In this document: in pieces, positions 25,200 to 33,328 of the stretch | Layout of the letters: each line of letters opens with the position of its first letter | Numbering within the stretch: position 1 is the stretch's first letter | From: Streptomyces sp. TRM68367 | GTDB taxonomy: Bacteria; Actinomycetota; Actinomycetes; Streptomycetales; Streptomycetaceae | DNA length: 42,921 nucleotides | Assembly (NCBI RefSeq): GCF_014495685.1 | Contig: NZ_JACTVI010000072.1 | Span: forward strand, 1-42,921 | Direction: 5' to 3' | Made by a program: the position numbers and the translations under genes | The notes under the pieces: model-generated | The model's database searches: none | Told to the model about the DNA's origin: nothing | The model's input: only the letters and a program-made list of their open reading frames with translations

Positions 25200-26263
25200 A
25201 TGCCCCGCTCCAGCAAGAACCCCTCACCCAAGGGCGGACCGGTGACCCTCGCCATGGTCGCCGCCCGAGCCGGGGTCTCGAAGCAGACCGTGTCCAACGC
25301 GATCAACTCGCCGGACATGCTGCGGCCCGAGACCCTGGAACGGTCCGCCGCGCGATCGACGAGATGGGCTACCGGCCCAGCCGGGCGGCGCAGACGCTGC
25401 GCAGCGGTTCGAGCAAGCTCATCGGCTACGGCATCCAGCCCGCTCCGCCCGTCACCGCGGGCGCGGTGATGGACCGCTTCCTGCATGCCCTGTCGGATGC
25501 CGCCGACGAGGCCGGGTACCGGATCCTGCTGTTCGCCTCCCCGCCCGACGGCCCGAGCCTGGAGGGCTACGAGGAACTGCTGGCGCAGCACGAGGTCGAC
25601 GGCTTCGTGCTCAGCGGCACCGAGCGCGGCGACCCCCGCCAGGCATGGCTGGCCAAGCGGGGCGTGCCGTTCATCGGGTTCGGCCGGATGCGGTCGGGAC
25701 GGCCCCTCGGTGACTGGGTCGACGTCGACGGCGCCTGTGGCGCTGATGGAGCGGTCGAGCACCTGGTAGCCCTCGGACATCGCAAGATCGCCTTCCTCGG
25801 CTGGGAGCGCGGCGCCTCCGGCGCGGGTGACGACCGCGCCGAGGGCTGGCTGCGGGCCATGCGGCGGCACGGACTCCCGACCCGCGGCCGGCGCGGGCAG
25901 AGCATCGTGAACGACATCGAGGCGGCCCGTGCGGCAGCGAAACCGTTGCTGGACGGCGGCGCGACCGCGGTGATCGCCGCCAGCGACATGCTGGCACTGG
26001 GCTGCTATCAGATGCTGCGCGAACAGGGCGCCGCTCCCGGCCGTGACGTGGCTGTGGTCGGCTTCGACGACTCGCCGACCGCCGGACTCCTCTCGCCCGG
26101 CCTGTCCTCCGTCGCCCAGCCGCTGGAGGAGGCCGGCCGAGAGTGCGTACGACTGCTGCTGGCCCGGATCGCGGCCCCTGACTCCCCGCCCGAGCGGCTC
26201 CTGCTGGAGCCGTCCCTGATCGTGCGCGACAGCGCCGGCGCCCCGCTGTCCGCCCAGGCGTAA
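25200..26263 (+). pseudogene. LacI-family regulator, broken by a one-base deletion
   Basis: ATG 25200 starts a LacI head, VTLAMVAARAGVSKQTVSNA followed by INSPDMLRPETLER, but at about 25342 the frame is lost: GAACGGTCC where GAACGGGTCC is expected. One frame over, RRAIDEMGYRPSRAAQTLRS continues as a complete effector domain (WVDVDGACGADGAVEHLVAL; VIAASDMLALGCYQML; VVGFDDSPTAGLLSPGLSSV) to the stop at 26263. The head and effector domain therefore cannot be joined. It resembles the intact LacI at 21.4 kb in several motifs. A single missing G in a short G run could be a sequencing error, but the adjacent GH32 gene is also clearly broken. Confidence 0.9.
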
Positions 26264-26314
26264 CTCCCGGCCGACCGGCCTGCCTTCCCTGCCCGGCCGG
26301 CCCGACCCCACCTC

Positions 26315-26324
26315 GAAACGTTTC
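26315..26324. promoter_or_regulatory. LacI-type operator palindrome in front of the broken GH32 gene
   Basis: GAAACGTTTC is a perfect 10-bp palindrome with the central CG typical of LacI-family operators, 51 bases after the broken LacI gene and just before the remains of the fructan hydrolase. It fits a regulator-operator-target arrangement that outlived both proteins. Confidence 0.55.
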
Positions 26325-26347
26325 CCCTACCGGTCCAGCGACCTGAG

Positions 26348-27642
26348 ACGTGGGAACACCTCAGCGACTTCGGTCCGGCCGGCGCCACCACCGGAGTCTG
26401 GGAGTGCCCGGACCTGGTCCCGCTCCCGGTGGACGGCAACAAGAAGAAGACCAAGTGGGTGCTGCTGGTCAACCTCAACCCCGGCGGCATCACCGGCGGG
26501 TCGGTCAACCAGTACTTCACCGGAACCTACGACGGCAAGCGCTTCGTCTCCGACGACAAGCCGTACGTCGCACCGCCCGGCCGTGACCTCGGCAGCTTCG
26601 ACGACGGCACGTACGACGGATGGACGCCCGACGGCACCGCCTTCGGTACGGCACCCGCCACCGGTAACCTGCCCGATCAGAGCGGTGTCTCCGAGTGGGT
26701 CGGCGCTGGGCTGGCCAACAGCTTCAACGGCCGTGACGCGGGCACCGGCACGCTGACCTCGCCCGAGTTCACCCTCGATGCCGGGTCCTGAACTTCAAGG
26801 TAGGCGGCGGGAAGTACCCCTACGTGCCCGGCGCCACGCAGACCGCCACCGGCTCGGACGTCGAGGCGCTCGATTGGACCAGTTGGGACGTGCGCAGCCT
26901 TCAGGGCAAGACAGCCCGGATCGTGCTGGCAGACAACAACACCGGCGGCTGGGGCCACCTGCTCGCCGACCAGTTCAGCCTGTGGGGCACGCCCGCGACG
27001 TCCGGCTTCCAGCGGGCGCACTGGGTCGACTACGGCAAGGACAACTACGCGGGTGTCACGTTCAACAACGCTCCTGCGGGCCGCTGGGTGATGATCGGTT
27101 GGATGAACAACTGGGACTACTCCGGCTCCATCCCGACCGATCCGTGGCGTAGCGCGATGACCGTGCCGCGCGAGCTGGGCCTGCGCAGCACCGGTGAAGG
27201 CGTCCGCCTGGTACAGCAGCCCGTCTCCGAGCTGCGGAGCCTGCGCGAGGACACCGTGCTCAATGCCAAGAACCTGCCGGTGACCAACGGCTCCGCACCG
27301 CTGCGGGCCACGGGCGAGGCATACGAGCCGACGGCAACGTTCGCCCCCCGGCACGGCCAGCACCGTCGGTGTGAAGGTGCGCACCGGCAACGGTCAGGAG
27401 ATCCGGATCGGCTACGACTGGTCAGCCGGTGAGGTCTTCGTCGACCGGACCAAGTCGGGCGATGTCGGCTTCAGCCTCGACTTCCCCGGGGTGCAGCGGG
27501 CCCCGATATCGGTCGGCGCCAACGGCAAGGTGACCCTGCGGGTGCTGGTCGACTGGTCCTCGGTCGAGGTCTTCACCCAGGACGGTTCGGTCGCCATCAC
27601 CGACCAGATCTTCCCCGACCCCAGCAGTGTGATGCGGCCATC
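26348..27642 (+). pseudogene. GH32 fructan hydrolase (levanase/fructosidase type), 5'-truncated and frameshifted
   Basis: The surviving sequence enters at TWEHLSDFGPAGATTGVWEC, which contains the WECPDL acid/base Glu of GH32, so the signal peptide and the N-terminal blades with the nucleophile (usually NDPNG) and RDP motif are gone. An inserted lectin-like module follows (GSFDDGTYDGWTPDGTAFG). A frameshift near 26780 moves to LNFKVGGGKYPYVPG; the last propeller blade (WMNNWDYSGSIPTDPWRSAM) and the C-terminal sandwich are split by a second slip in a C run near 27344, resuming as VGVKVRTGNGQEIRIGYDWS. The end is also cut, after SVAITDQIFPDPSS. An intact enzyme would be secreted and release fructose from levan or inulin. 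Confidence 0.9.
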
Positions 27643-27643
27643 A

Positions 27644-27673
27644 GGCCCGACTTGATCTGCTCACAGTCGGGCC
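27644..27673. terminator. Hairpin at the 3' end of the GH32 remnant
   Basis: GGCCCGACT (27644-27652) pairs with AGTCGGGCC (27665-27673) around a 12-base loop. It lies exactly where the GH32 sequence breaks off, so it could be a terminator or part of the element that truncated the gene. Confidence 0.4.
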
Positions 27674-27839
27674 GCATCGGCAACGACCCACCAGACCGTT
27701 TGCGCTTCAGCGTGGCATCGGCACATTCAGGCAGGTCAGAAGGAGTTTTAGTGAGGCGGTGAGGCTGTAGTCCCCGGTCCGCGGCGCGACCCCTGTTTTG
27801 CTGGCGATCAGGGTCAATGGGCGCCGAGTGAACGTGCTT
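27674..27839. other. Gene-free spacer
   Basis: No frame shows coding bias. I see nothing recognisable between the GH32 remnant hairpin and the inverted-repeat element that follows. Confidence 0.4.
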
Positions 27840-27979
27840 TGACCTGCAGAAATATGTCAAGGGGAGGGGGTAGGGCCCGACGCAAGGAGCAATGCGCTGC
27901 TCGAAAAGAGCAACGGTCAAAAGACCGTGTGTGTTTTGGCATGTACGCAAAAACTTCCGACTTGTATTTCTGCAGGTCA
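27840..27979. repeat. Inverted-repeat-bounded, hairpin-rich element (MITE-like or structured RNA)
   Basis: TGACCTGCAGAAATA at 27840-27854 is repeated inverted, without mismatch, at 27965-27979. Within these 140 bases two perfect hairpins are back to back: TGCTC-GAAAA-GAGCA (27898-27912) and ACGGTC-AAAA-GACCGT (27913-27928), the second followed by GTGTGTTTT, which resembles a terminator. Local AT content is above that of the flanks and no protein is encoded. It may be a miniature transposable element, the subterminal structure of an IS200/IS605-type end, or a small RNA gene. No flanking target duplication is obvious. Confidence 0.5.
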
Positions 27980-28135
27980 GGAGCCTTTTCTGAAGTGCCC
28001 CCGGCGGGGTACCCAACAGATGGGAACGGGGGCGATCAGCGGTTTTGTGGGGGGCGGGTCACCGTGGCGGCGACTTATGACTTGCCGTAGTGGGCTTGGC
28101 CGCAGGTTCGTGCCCCCCGGCAGGAGCCACAAAAC

Positions 28136-28264
28136 ATGGCTGGTCGTGCGCAGGGCGTTGACCTGCGCATTTGTGTCACGGTGGCGGTTGAGGGGCGGGC
28201 GTGGCTGGTGCCGCTTTCGCCGGGCTCCGTTGTGGGCGAGAAGACCGAGTCACCGACGACGTGA
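28136..28264 (+). CDS. Possible small protein, 42 residues
   Basis: ATG 28136, with AGGAG 13 bases upstream, opens a frame reading VDLRICVTVAVEGRAWLVPL and ending PTT before TGA at 28264. Third positions are only mildly G/C-biased. I do not recognise it. It could be a remnant of a longer gene or chance; the surrounding kilobase contains no intact gene. Confidence 0.2.
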   Translation: MAGRAQGVDLRICVTVAVEGRAWLVPLSPGSVVGEKTESPTT

Positions 28265-28340
28265 TGCGCTCGGGGTGTTGCGTTGGTTCGACGAGTGCTC
28301 GGTGGAGCCCTGGGCTCCACCGAGGCAATCACATGCGATC

Positions 28341-28720
28341 TTTGCCTCGCTGAAGACCGGGGAGTCGCTGGCCCGGATCATGGTGACCGTTCCCACGCCG
28401 TGCCCTCGGGCGGTCAACGACACGACCAGTGCCGAGTGGATGCCCGCGGCCCGGAACGGGGTGACCCGGTGCGGGTCGGGGACGGCACGGCCGAGTTCCT
28501 CGTCGTCCGGCAGGTTGGCGATCACGGGCCGTCCGGTGGCCAGGCGGCGGGGGATCGACGGCCCGGGCTGGTGGTCGACGTACTCACCGGGGCGGCCGAG
28601 CGGCCGCAACACGGCTTCGAGCTCCGGGACCGAGGCCAGGGCAGCCCGCCGCATACGTAGTGATCCGTCCCACCCGGTCCGGACGGTGCCGGGCTCGGGG
28701 AGGACCTCCACACCGGCCCC
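28341..28720 (-). pseudogene. GAF-domain fragment of a SpoIIE-type phosphatase/sensor
   Basis: On the minus strand about 125 codons read LRMRRAALASVPELEAVLRP, GRPGEYVDHQPGPSIPRRLA, then GRPVIANLPDDEELGRAVPD and GIHSALVVSLTARGHGVGTV. This resembles the PAS/GAF segment found ahead of SpoIIE-like PP2C domains in Streptomyces regulators. There is no start codon in context, no phosphatase domain, and the left end passes abruptly into unrelated sequence at about 28341. It is a dead fragment of a once larger protein. The family assignment is from remembered pattern only. Confidence 0.45.
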
Positions 28721-28736
28721 GTGGGCCGGCTTCACC

Positions 28737-29031
28737 AGCCCTGCAGGCCCTGGCGCTGATCCAGCGGCAGCTGCTGGTCACCGGCCTCATCGCCCACCGC
28801 GGTACGGCCCGGCCACTGGTGGTGCCGCCGCTGTGTGCGCTGGCGGTTTCCCTTGCCGATTTCGCCCACGCCGACGAACTCGTCGACCGTGCACGGGAGC
28901 CCACCGGCCGCCGGCTCGCAGACGGAGCCCCCGACGTTTCCCTGGAACCGCTCCGGCTCCACGTACACGATCAGCCGCACCAGCGTGCTGTGGTGGACAC
29001 CGCTCTGCCACCCACTGCCGATGCCTCGTGA
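28737..29031 (+). other. Coding-like segment of unknown identity
   Basis: The plus strand holds about 97 codons with good G/C third-position bias (LALIQRQLLVTGLIAHRGTA; PLCALAVSLADFAHADELVD) ending at a TGA at 29031. No credible start codon with a ribosome site is present and the upstream end meets the SpoIIE-like fragment. It may be a fragment of a lost gene. I do not recognise the family. Confidence 0.25.
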
Positions 29032-29323
29032 CCTCTCTGACCGACTCCGGATCAGGCGGTGAACTTGCGTTGTCGAGGTGGCCGGCAGACCGAGGATCTG
29101 CCGGACCAGGGTATGGAACAGGCCAAGGCTTCGCGATTGCGACCTTACTGGAGGAGTTGTTGCCTGAGGCTTCCTCCCCTCGTACTCCTGGCAAGGCGGC
29201 ACCAGGCATCGCATTCATGAACGGTTGTTTTCCAGTCAAGTTTTCCGGTTCCGTGCCCTCACGGTCGGGGGGCCTCACGTAGGATCAGAGGCCGGTTTGG
29301 CGATGGCGGGGGATGAAACGTTC
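29032..29323. promoter_or_regulatory. Upstream region of the conflict-type gene cluster
   Basis: No gene is visible. TAGGAT at 29280-29285 matches the actinomycete -10 consensus and lies about 40 bases before the first gene of the cluster, but no TTGAC-like -35 is at the right distance, so any promoter here is unusual or activator-dependent. The segment marks the boundary between debris and the intact cluster. Confidence 0.3.
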
Positions 29324-29725
29324 ATGGATCCGGTGACTGCAACTGTCGTGGCTGCCGCGGCTCTGGTGGCCAAGGGGGCCCTGGAGTCTGCGGGCAGCGA
29401 AGCGGGGCGCTCGTCGTGGGCGGGAGCTGCACGTCTTGTGGAGCGTGTGCGGACCCGCTTCGGCGATGATACGGAAGCAACGGCCGTGCTCGACCAGGTG
29501 CAGCTGGCCCCGGACGACGAAGCCGCGGTCGAGGCTCTGCGACGGCTGATCCACTCCTACGTGCTGCGTGATCCGCAGTTCGAGGCGGACATCAAGGCCC
29601 TCGTAACGGAGGCGAACGCGTTGGGTGGGGCGGGCAGCCGTGGAACGGTGAACGCAACAGTCATCAAGAACGCGACGACGTTCAACGAGAAGGTTGAGTT
29701 CCAGGGCGACCTGAACATCAATTGA
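29324..29725 (+). CDS. Small helical adaptor-like protein with beta-type tail
   Basis: A 133-residue protein of unknown function. Residues 1-25 (MDPVTATVVAAAALVAKGAL) form a hydrophobic helix, followed by amphipathic helices to about residue 105 and a tail TTFNEKVEFQGDLNI that looks like one or two beta strands. The same plan, hydrophobic Ala/Val-rich helix, amphipathic helices, then an Asn/Gly-rich beta stretch, forms the first 130 residues of the NB-ARC protein at the other end of the cluster, and the HEAT-like protein next door has a similar beta stretch. It could be a free adaptor that binds these partners. The start at 29324 is chosen because related N-termini begin MDPVT; ATG 29303 is possible. 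It is the first gene of the plus-strand array. Confidence 0.7.
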   Translation: MDPVTATVVAAAALVAKGALESAGSEAGRSSWAGAARLVERVRTRFGDDTEATAVLDQVQLAPDDEAAVEALRRLIHSYVLRDPQFEADIKALVTEANALGGAGSRGTVNATVIKNATTFNEKVEFQGDLNIN

Positions 29726-29835
29726 TGTCCCGTGTAGTTGTGTACGCGTACGCGCCATTTGCTCGCTGACACGTTTCAGCCATGTGCGGCTGAATCGCTC
29801 CCGGACATCCGCGGTTCCCGAAAGGCCCCACTCCC

Positions 29836-32067
29836 TTGCCCGACATCAGTGGTCCTGAGGATTCGACCTCTCCCTCCGAGACCGACACTCCTGAAGCCGG
29901 CGAAACCGCGCCCGACAACGCGCAGGCCGTGGTCGACGAAGATGGCCCGGTCAACGAGTCCGATGCCCTGCTACTGCTCGCCTCGGGCGGCCAGGACGCA
30001 GAGGAACGAGCCGAGGCGGAACGCGCGGCCTCGATCGCGGATCTGATCGCAGCGCGTCTGCGTGAGCAGACGTCAGGGCTGAGCATCCGCAACCTGACTG
30101 TCTTCAACGACTCGGTGTCGTTCAGCGGTGGTCTCGCGGTCGGCGGCGCACGGAGCCGAGGCGGTGGCAAGGGGGCCGAGGGTGCCGGCGGAGGCCTGGT
30201 GCCGATTGCCGAGGACGTTCAGGACGCGCACGTCGAGAACTTCGTACCACCGTCCCGCTACCTGGAGATCCTGGAGTCGCTGGGGGAGCGGTATCTCGTC
30301 GTACTGGCCGTCGCCCCCGGATCGGGGCGTGAGGCCACGGCCGTCAACCTGCTCGCCGAGGCCCTGGCACTCCACGCGACGGACGCACCGCCCGGCGGCT
30401 GCCACCGGATCACCGACCCGGCGGCGGTGACCGGGCACGGCTGGAGCCCGCCGCACAAGAACGCGGGCTACCTCCTGCTCCTGGAGGACACGGCCGGGGA
30501 AGCGGCCCGGACCCTGGATCTCAACTGGCTGACCGCCACGGGGTCCGCGCTCAAGGAAGTCCGTTCCTTCATGGTCGTCGTCACCGGGATGCCACAAGGC
30601 GCCCTGGCCCGGGCCGCCGACGAGTCGTCGTATGTGTGTGTGGAGCTGGGCGATGTCGACCTGGTTGCCGTCGTGGAGAGCCATGTCCTCGGGCCCGCTC
30701 CGGAGGCCCCGGCCGAGACCCGGCTGCGACGCGCCCTGGCCGATTCCGGGGCCGTGGACGCGTTGCACGAGCAGCCGCGACCGGAAGTGGCCGTGCGGAT
30801 CGCCATGGCGCTGCGCGCCGGGCGGGATCTGGCGGCCGAGGTGGGGCGCGTGCGGGACCCGAGCGAGCAGGTGCACCAGTGGTTTCTGCGGCACGAGGAT
30901 CCCGTCGACACCTGCTTCGCACTGGCCGCTGCCGTGCACGAGGAAACGGGCTATCTCACCGTTGCGGACGCCGCGTTGAAGTTGCACACGGCGGTGGCGG
31001 GTACCGCGCCCGGGGCGGGCACGATCCGGTTCGCGGAGCGGCTGGTACACGAGCAGCCGTGGCTCACCGTCGCTCCGCCGAAGGGGAGCACGGATGCCGC
31101 GTCACAGGTCCGGTTCCGCAGCCCGCTCCTGAAGCAGGCTGTCCTCTCGTATGCCTGGACCCGGCTGGACGGCTACCGTGCCCCGCTGATCGACTGGCTG
31201 CGGGTGAGCTTGTGGCGTGACCCGGATCCAGAAGTGCGCGCCAAGGCAGCCGTGGCGGCGGGCATCCTCGCCTGGAACGACCCGGAGCACGCGTTGCATC
31301 GATTCCTGCGCGCGTGGGCGGGCAGCAAATCGGTGCCGATCCGGCAGGGTGCGGCGACCGCGCTCGCCGTTGTCGCGCAGCGTGCCGAGCTCACCGCGTG
31401 GGTGTGGGAGATGCTGGAGCAGTGGGTGAGCACAGGCGGCACGGCGATGGACCGGCGGCTGGCCAAGACGGCCGCCACTGCCGTGCGCGGCCTGCTCGGC
31501 CGGCAGGATCCCCGCCGAGCACTGGCCATGCTGGCCGCGGCGCTCGACTGGCGGGACGACTGGGGCAACCTGGCGCCGGTCGCCTGGAGCGCTGTCCATC
31601 TGATCGACAACGGGCAGGAACGGGAGGTGCTCGACGCCTTCCTGACCTGGTCCGCCCCGCAGGATGTGTCCCCCATGGTGTCGAAGACTCTGTCGGCGTT
31701 CCTGTTTACCGCCCTCCAGCCGTACGCCGGTGACGACACCCCTGGTCCGTCGGCGGGCCGGCAGCCGCGCCTGTTGTCCCGTGCGCGCGAACTCCAGCCG
31801 GAGCTGGAGGAGTTGTGGGCCCGCGCCCTGGCCCGCAAACCGGTGCAAGACCGTGCGCTGGAGGCCTTGCGGGTCTGGATCGACCAGTACGCGAGCCGGG
31901 ACCGCTCCGCGTTCGAGTCGCTTCGGCTGCTCGTGCGCGGGATCGCCCTTCGGCCCGGCAAGCACCGTCAGCGGCTGGAGTACTGGCTGGCCCGGTGGGC
32001 CGCCGACCCGGCCAGACCGTCGCCTGCCGCGGCACGGCTGCTGCACACCGTACGCGAACTCCCCTGA
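29836..32067 (+). CDS. Large HEAT-like repeat protein with degenerate P-loop (STAND-like)
   Basis: A 743-residue protein. Residues 1-75 are acidic and probably disordered; residues 82-103 hold a beta-type stretch (NLTVFNDSVSFSGGLAVGG) like the tail of the preceding small protein. A nucleotide-binding-like region follows, YLVVLAVAPGSGREATAVNL, where Walker A should read GxxGxGK[ST]; the Lys and Thr are replaced, while GYLLLLEDTAG and RSFMVVVTGMP resemble Walker B and sensor strands. From about residue 410 to the end, helical repeats resemble HEAT units (DPEVRAKAAVAAGILAWNDP; IRQGAATALAVVAQRAELTA). It is likely a pseudo-ATPase scaffold or sensor. The start is TTG 29836, 110 bases after the previous stop; GAAAGG precedes it. 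Function is unknown. Confidence 0.85.
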   Translation: MPDISGPEDSTSPSETDTPEAGETAPDNAQAVVDEDGPVNESDALLLLASGGQDAEERAEAERAASIADLIAARLREQTSGLSIRNLTVFNDSVSFSGGLAVGGARSRGGGKGAEGAGGGLVPIAEDVQDAHVENFVPPSRYLEILESLGERYLVVLAVAPGSGREATAVNLLAEALALHATDAPPGGCHRITDPAAVTGHGWSPPHKNAGYLLLLEDTAGEAARTLDLNWLTATGSALKEVRSFMVVVTGMPQGALARAADESSYVCVELGDVDLVAVVESHVLGPAPEAPAETRLRRALADSGAVDALHEQPRPEVAVRIAMALRAGRDLAAEVGRVRDPSEQVHQWFLRHEDPVDTCFALAAAVHEETGYLTVADAALKLHTAVAGTAPGAGTIRFAERLVHEQPWLTVAPPKGSTDAASQVRFRSPLLKQAVLSYAWTRLDGYRAPLIDWLRVSLWRDPDPEVRAKAAVAAGILAWNDPEHALHRFLRAWAGSKSVPIRQGAATALAVVAQRAELTAWVWEMLEQWVSTGGTAMDRRLAKTAATAVRGLLGRQDPRRALAMLAAALDWRDDWGNLAPVAWSAVHLIDNGQEREVLDAFLTWSAPQDVSPMVSKTLSAFLFTALQPYAGDDTPGPSAGRQPRLLSRARELQPELEELWARALARKPVQDRALEALRVWIDQYASRDRSAFESLRLLVRGIALRPGKHRQRLEYWLARWAADPARPSPAAARLLHTVRELP

Positions 32068-32098
32068 CCGCCCGCACGCCCACGAGGACACCGACACC

Positions 32099-33328
32099 GT
32101 GCAACAGACCACGTACGACCCCGTTCTGGAGGTGCAGGACCTCTCGCCCCTCCGGTTGCTCAACCCGCTGCGTCCGCCCGTACCGGGCCGCGCCCTGGTG
32201 CTGGTTCCGTACGAGGGGGCCGCCGTCACCGTGTGGCCCGGTGACACGATCCCGTCGGCACGCTTCGGCGCATGGCAGACGGCGTTCACGGTCGATACCG
32301 GGGATCACCGTCTGATCCTGACCTTGCCACTGCTCAGCCGGGATGCCACGTTCGCGTTCCAGAGCTCGCTGGCGCTCACCTGCCGGGTCATCGGGCCGGA
32401 GGCCGTGGTCCGGCGGGGTATCCGGGACATGTCCGCCGCGCTGTCGGATCCGCTGCGCAAGATGCTGCGGCAGGTCTCGCGCCACTTCGACATCGCCGAG
32501 TTCCACGAGGCCGAGGAGGCGCTCAACGACGCCGTACGCGAGTTCCCGGGCGACGACGCGATCCGGCTCTCCGGCATGCAGGTGGAACTGCTCGTCGACG
32601 CAGACGAAGTCGCCTCAAGTGGGCGGCACTTCCGTGACGTCGTACGGGAAACCCGGCTCGAGGGCATGCGCCGCCAACGTCATCTGGACATGCTCCGTGC
32701 CGACGGCGTGGAGGGGCTGATCGCCGAGATCCTGGAAAAGGAGGGCCCGACCGCCGCCTGGACCTACATAGAGAAGGCTGAGGAGGCCGAACGTGCCGAA
32801 CTGCGCGCCACACTGGAGATGATTCTCAAGCGGGGCGACAAAGACCGCGAGCCCTTCGAGATCGCCGAAGCGGAACGGGCCGTCCTGGGACGGGTTCTGG
32901 GCGGCTCGGCCGCCCCCTTCGGCGGGATGCGCGGCAGCCGGGTACGGGGTTCCGCGCTGCCACCGGCACCGACCCCCGAGGAACCGCGAGAGGTTCCTTC
33001 ACACGCGTACGAGTACCTCGGCTCGGAGGACTCCACGGCGGAGGAGAAGCGCGCGTCCGAGAGTTATGACTACGGCATGGCGTCCATGTCGCCTGAAACA
33101 CCGTCACCGCACACGCCCATCGCCGACGGACCGCCGGAAGACGAACCCATCGGATCGGACGTGTCCGCAGGCACGCCCTCCTCCCACCGCTACGACCCGC
33201 GCCCCCGGTCCCTCCGAGCCCCGGAGAAGTCCCACCCCGCTCCGGCCGATGATGCGGGTGGCACGCCCCCGAAGGCCAGCCGAGTCCGGGGCCTGGGATC
33301 CGCCGGCCCACGAGGTGGCGCACAGTGA
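32099..33328 (+). CDS. SPFH/Band 7-like protein with disordered tail
   Basis: A 409-residue protein I cannot assign with certainty. Residues 40-150 resemble an SPFH (prohibitin/stomatin) domain: VTVWPGDTIPSARFGAWQTA, FAFQSSLALTCRVIGPEAVV, then RRGIRDMSAALSDPLRKMLR and VSRHFDIAEFHEAEEAL, which follow the order of the strand, VxxRVxDP and LRxxxxxxxxxE elements of that fold. Residues 150-290 are helical and charged (EKEGPTAAWTYIEKAEEAER), perhaps a coiled coil; the last 110 are Pro/Ser-rich and disordered. No membrane anchor is seen. GTG 32099 with GAGGA upstream is the likely start, 31 bases after the HEAT gene. Its stop overlaps the PP2C start (GTGA), so they are translationally coupled. It may act as an oligomeric platform for the kinase/phosphatase pair (inference). 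Confidence 0.8.
   Translation: MQQTTYDPVLEVQDLSPLRLLNPLRPPVPGRALVLVPYEGAAVTVWPGDTIPSARFGAWQTAFTVDTGDHRLILTLPLLSRDATFAFQSSLALTCRVIGPEAVVRRGIRDMSAALSDPLRKMLRQVSRHFDIAEFHEAEEALNDAVREFPGDDAIRLSGMQVELLVDADEVASSGRHFRDVVRETRLEGMRRQRHLDMLRADGVEGLIAEILEKEGPTAAWTYIEKAEEAERAELRATLEMILKRGDKDREPFEIAEAERAVLGRVLGGSAAPFGGMRGSRVRGSALPPAPTPEEPREVPSHAYEYLGSEDSTAEEKRASESYDYGMASMSPETPSPHTPIADGPPEDEPIGSDVSAGTPSSHRYDPRPRSLRAPEKSHPAPADDAGGTPPKASRVRGLGSAGPRGGAQ

Noticed and set aside
24935..25330. N-terminal extension of the broken LacI frame
   Set aside because: It is out of frame with the LacI DNA-binding head; the true start ATG 25200 is in another frame, so the gene is a frameshifted pseudogene.
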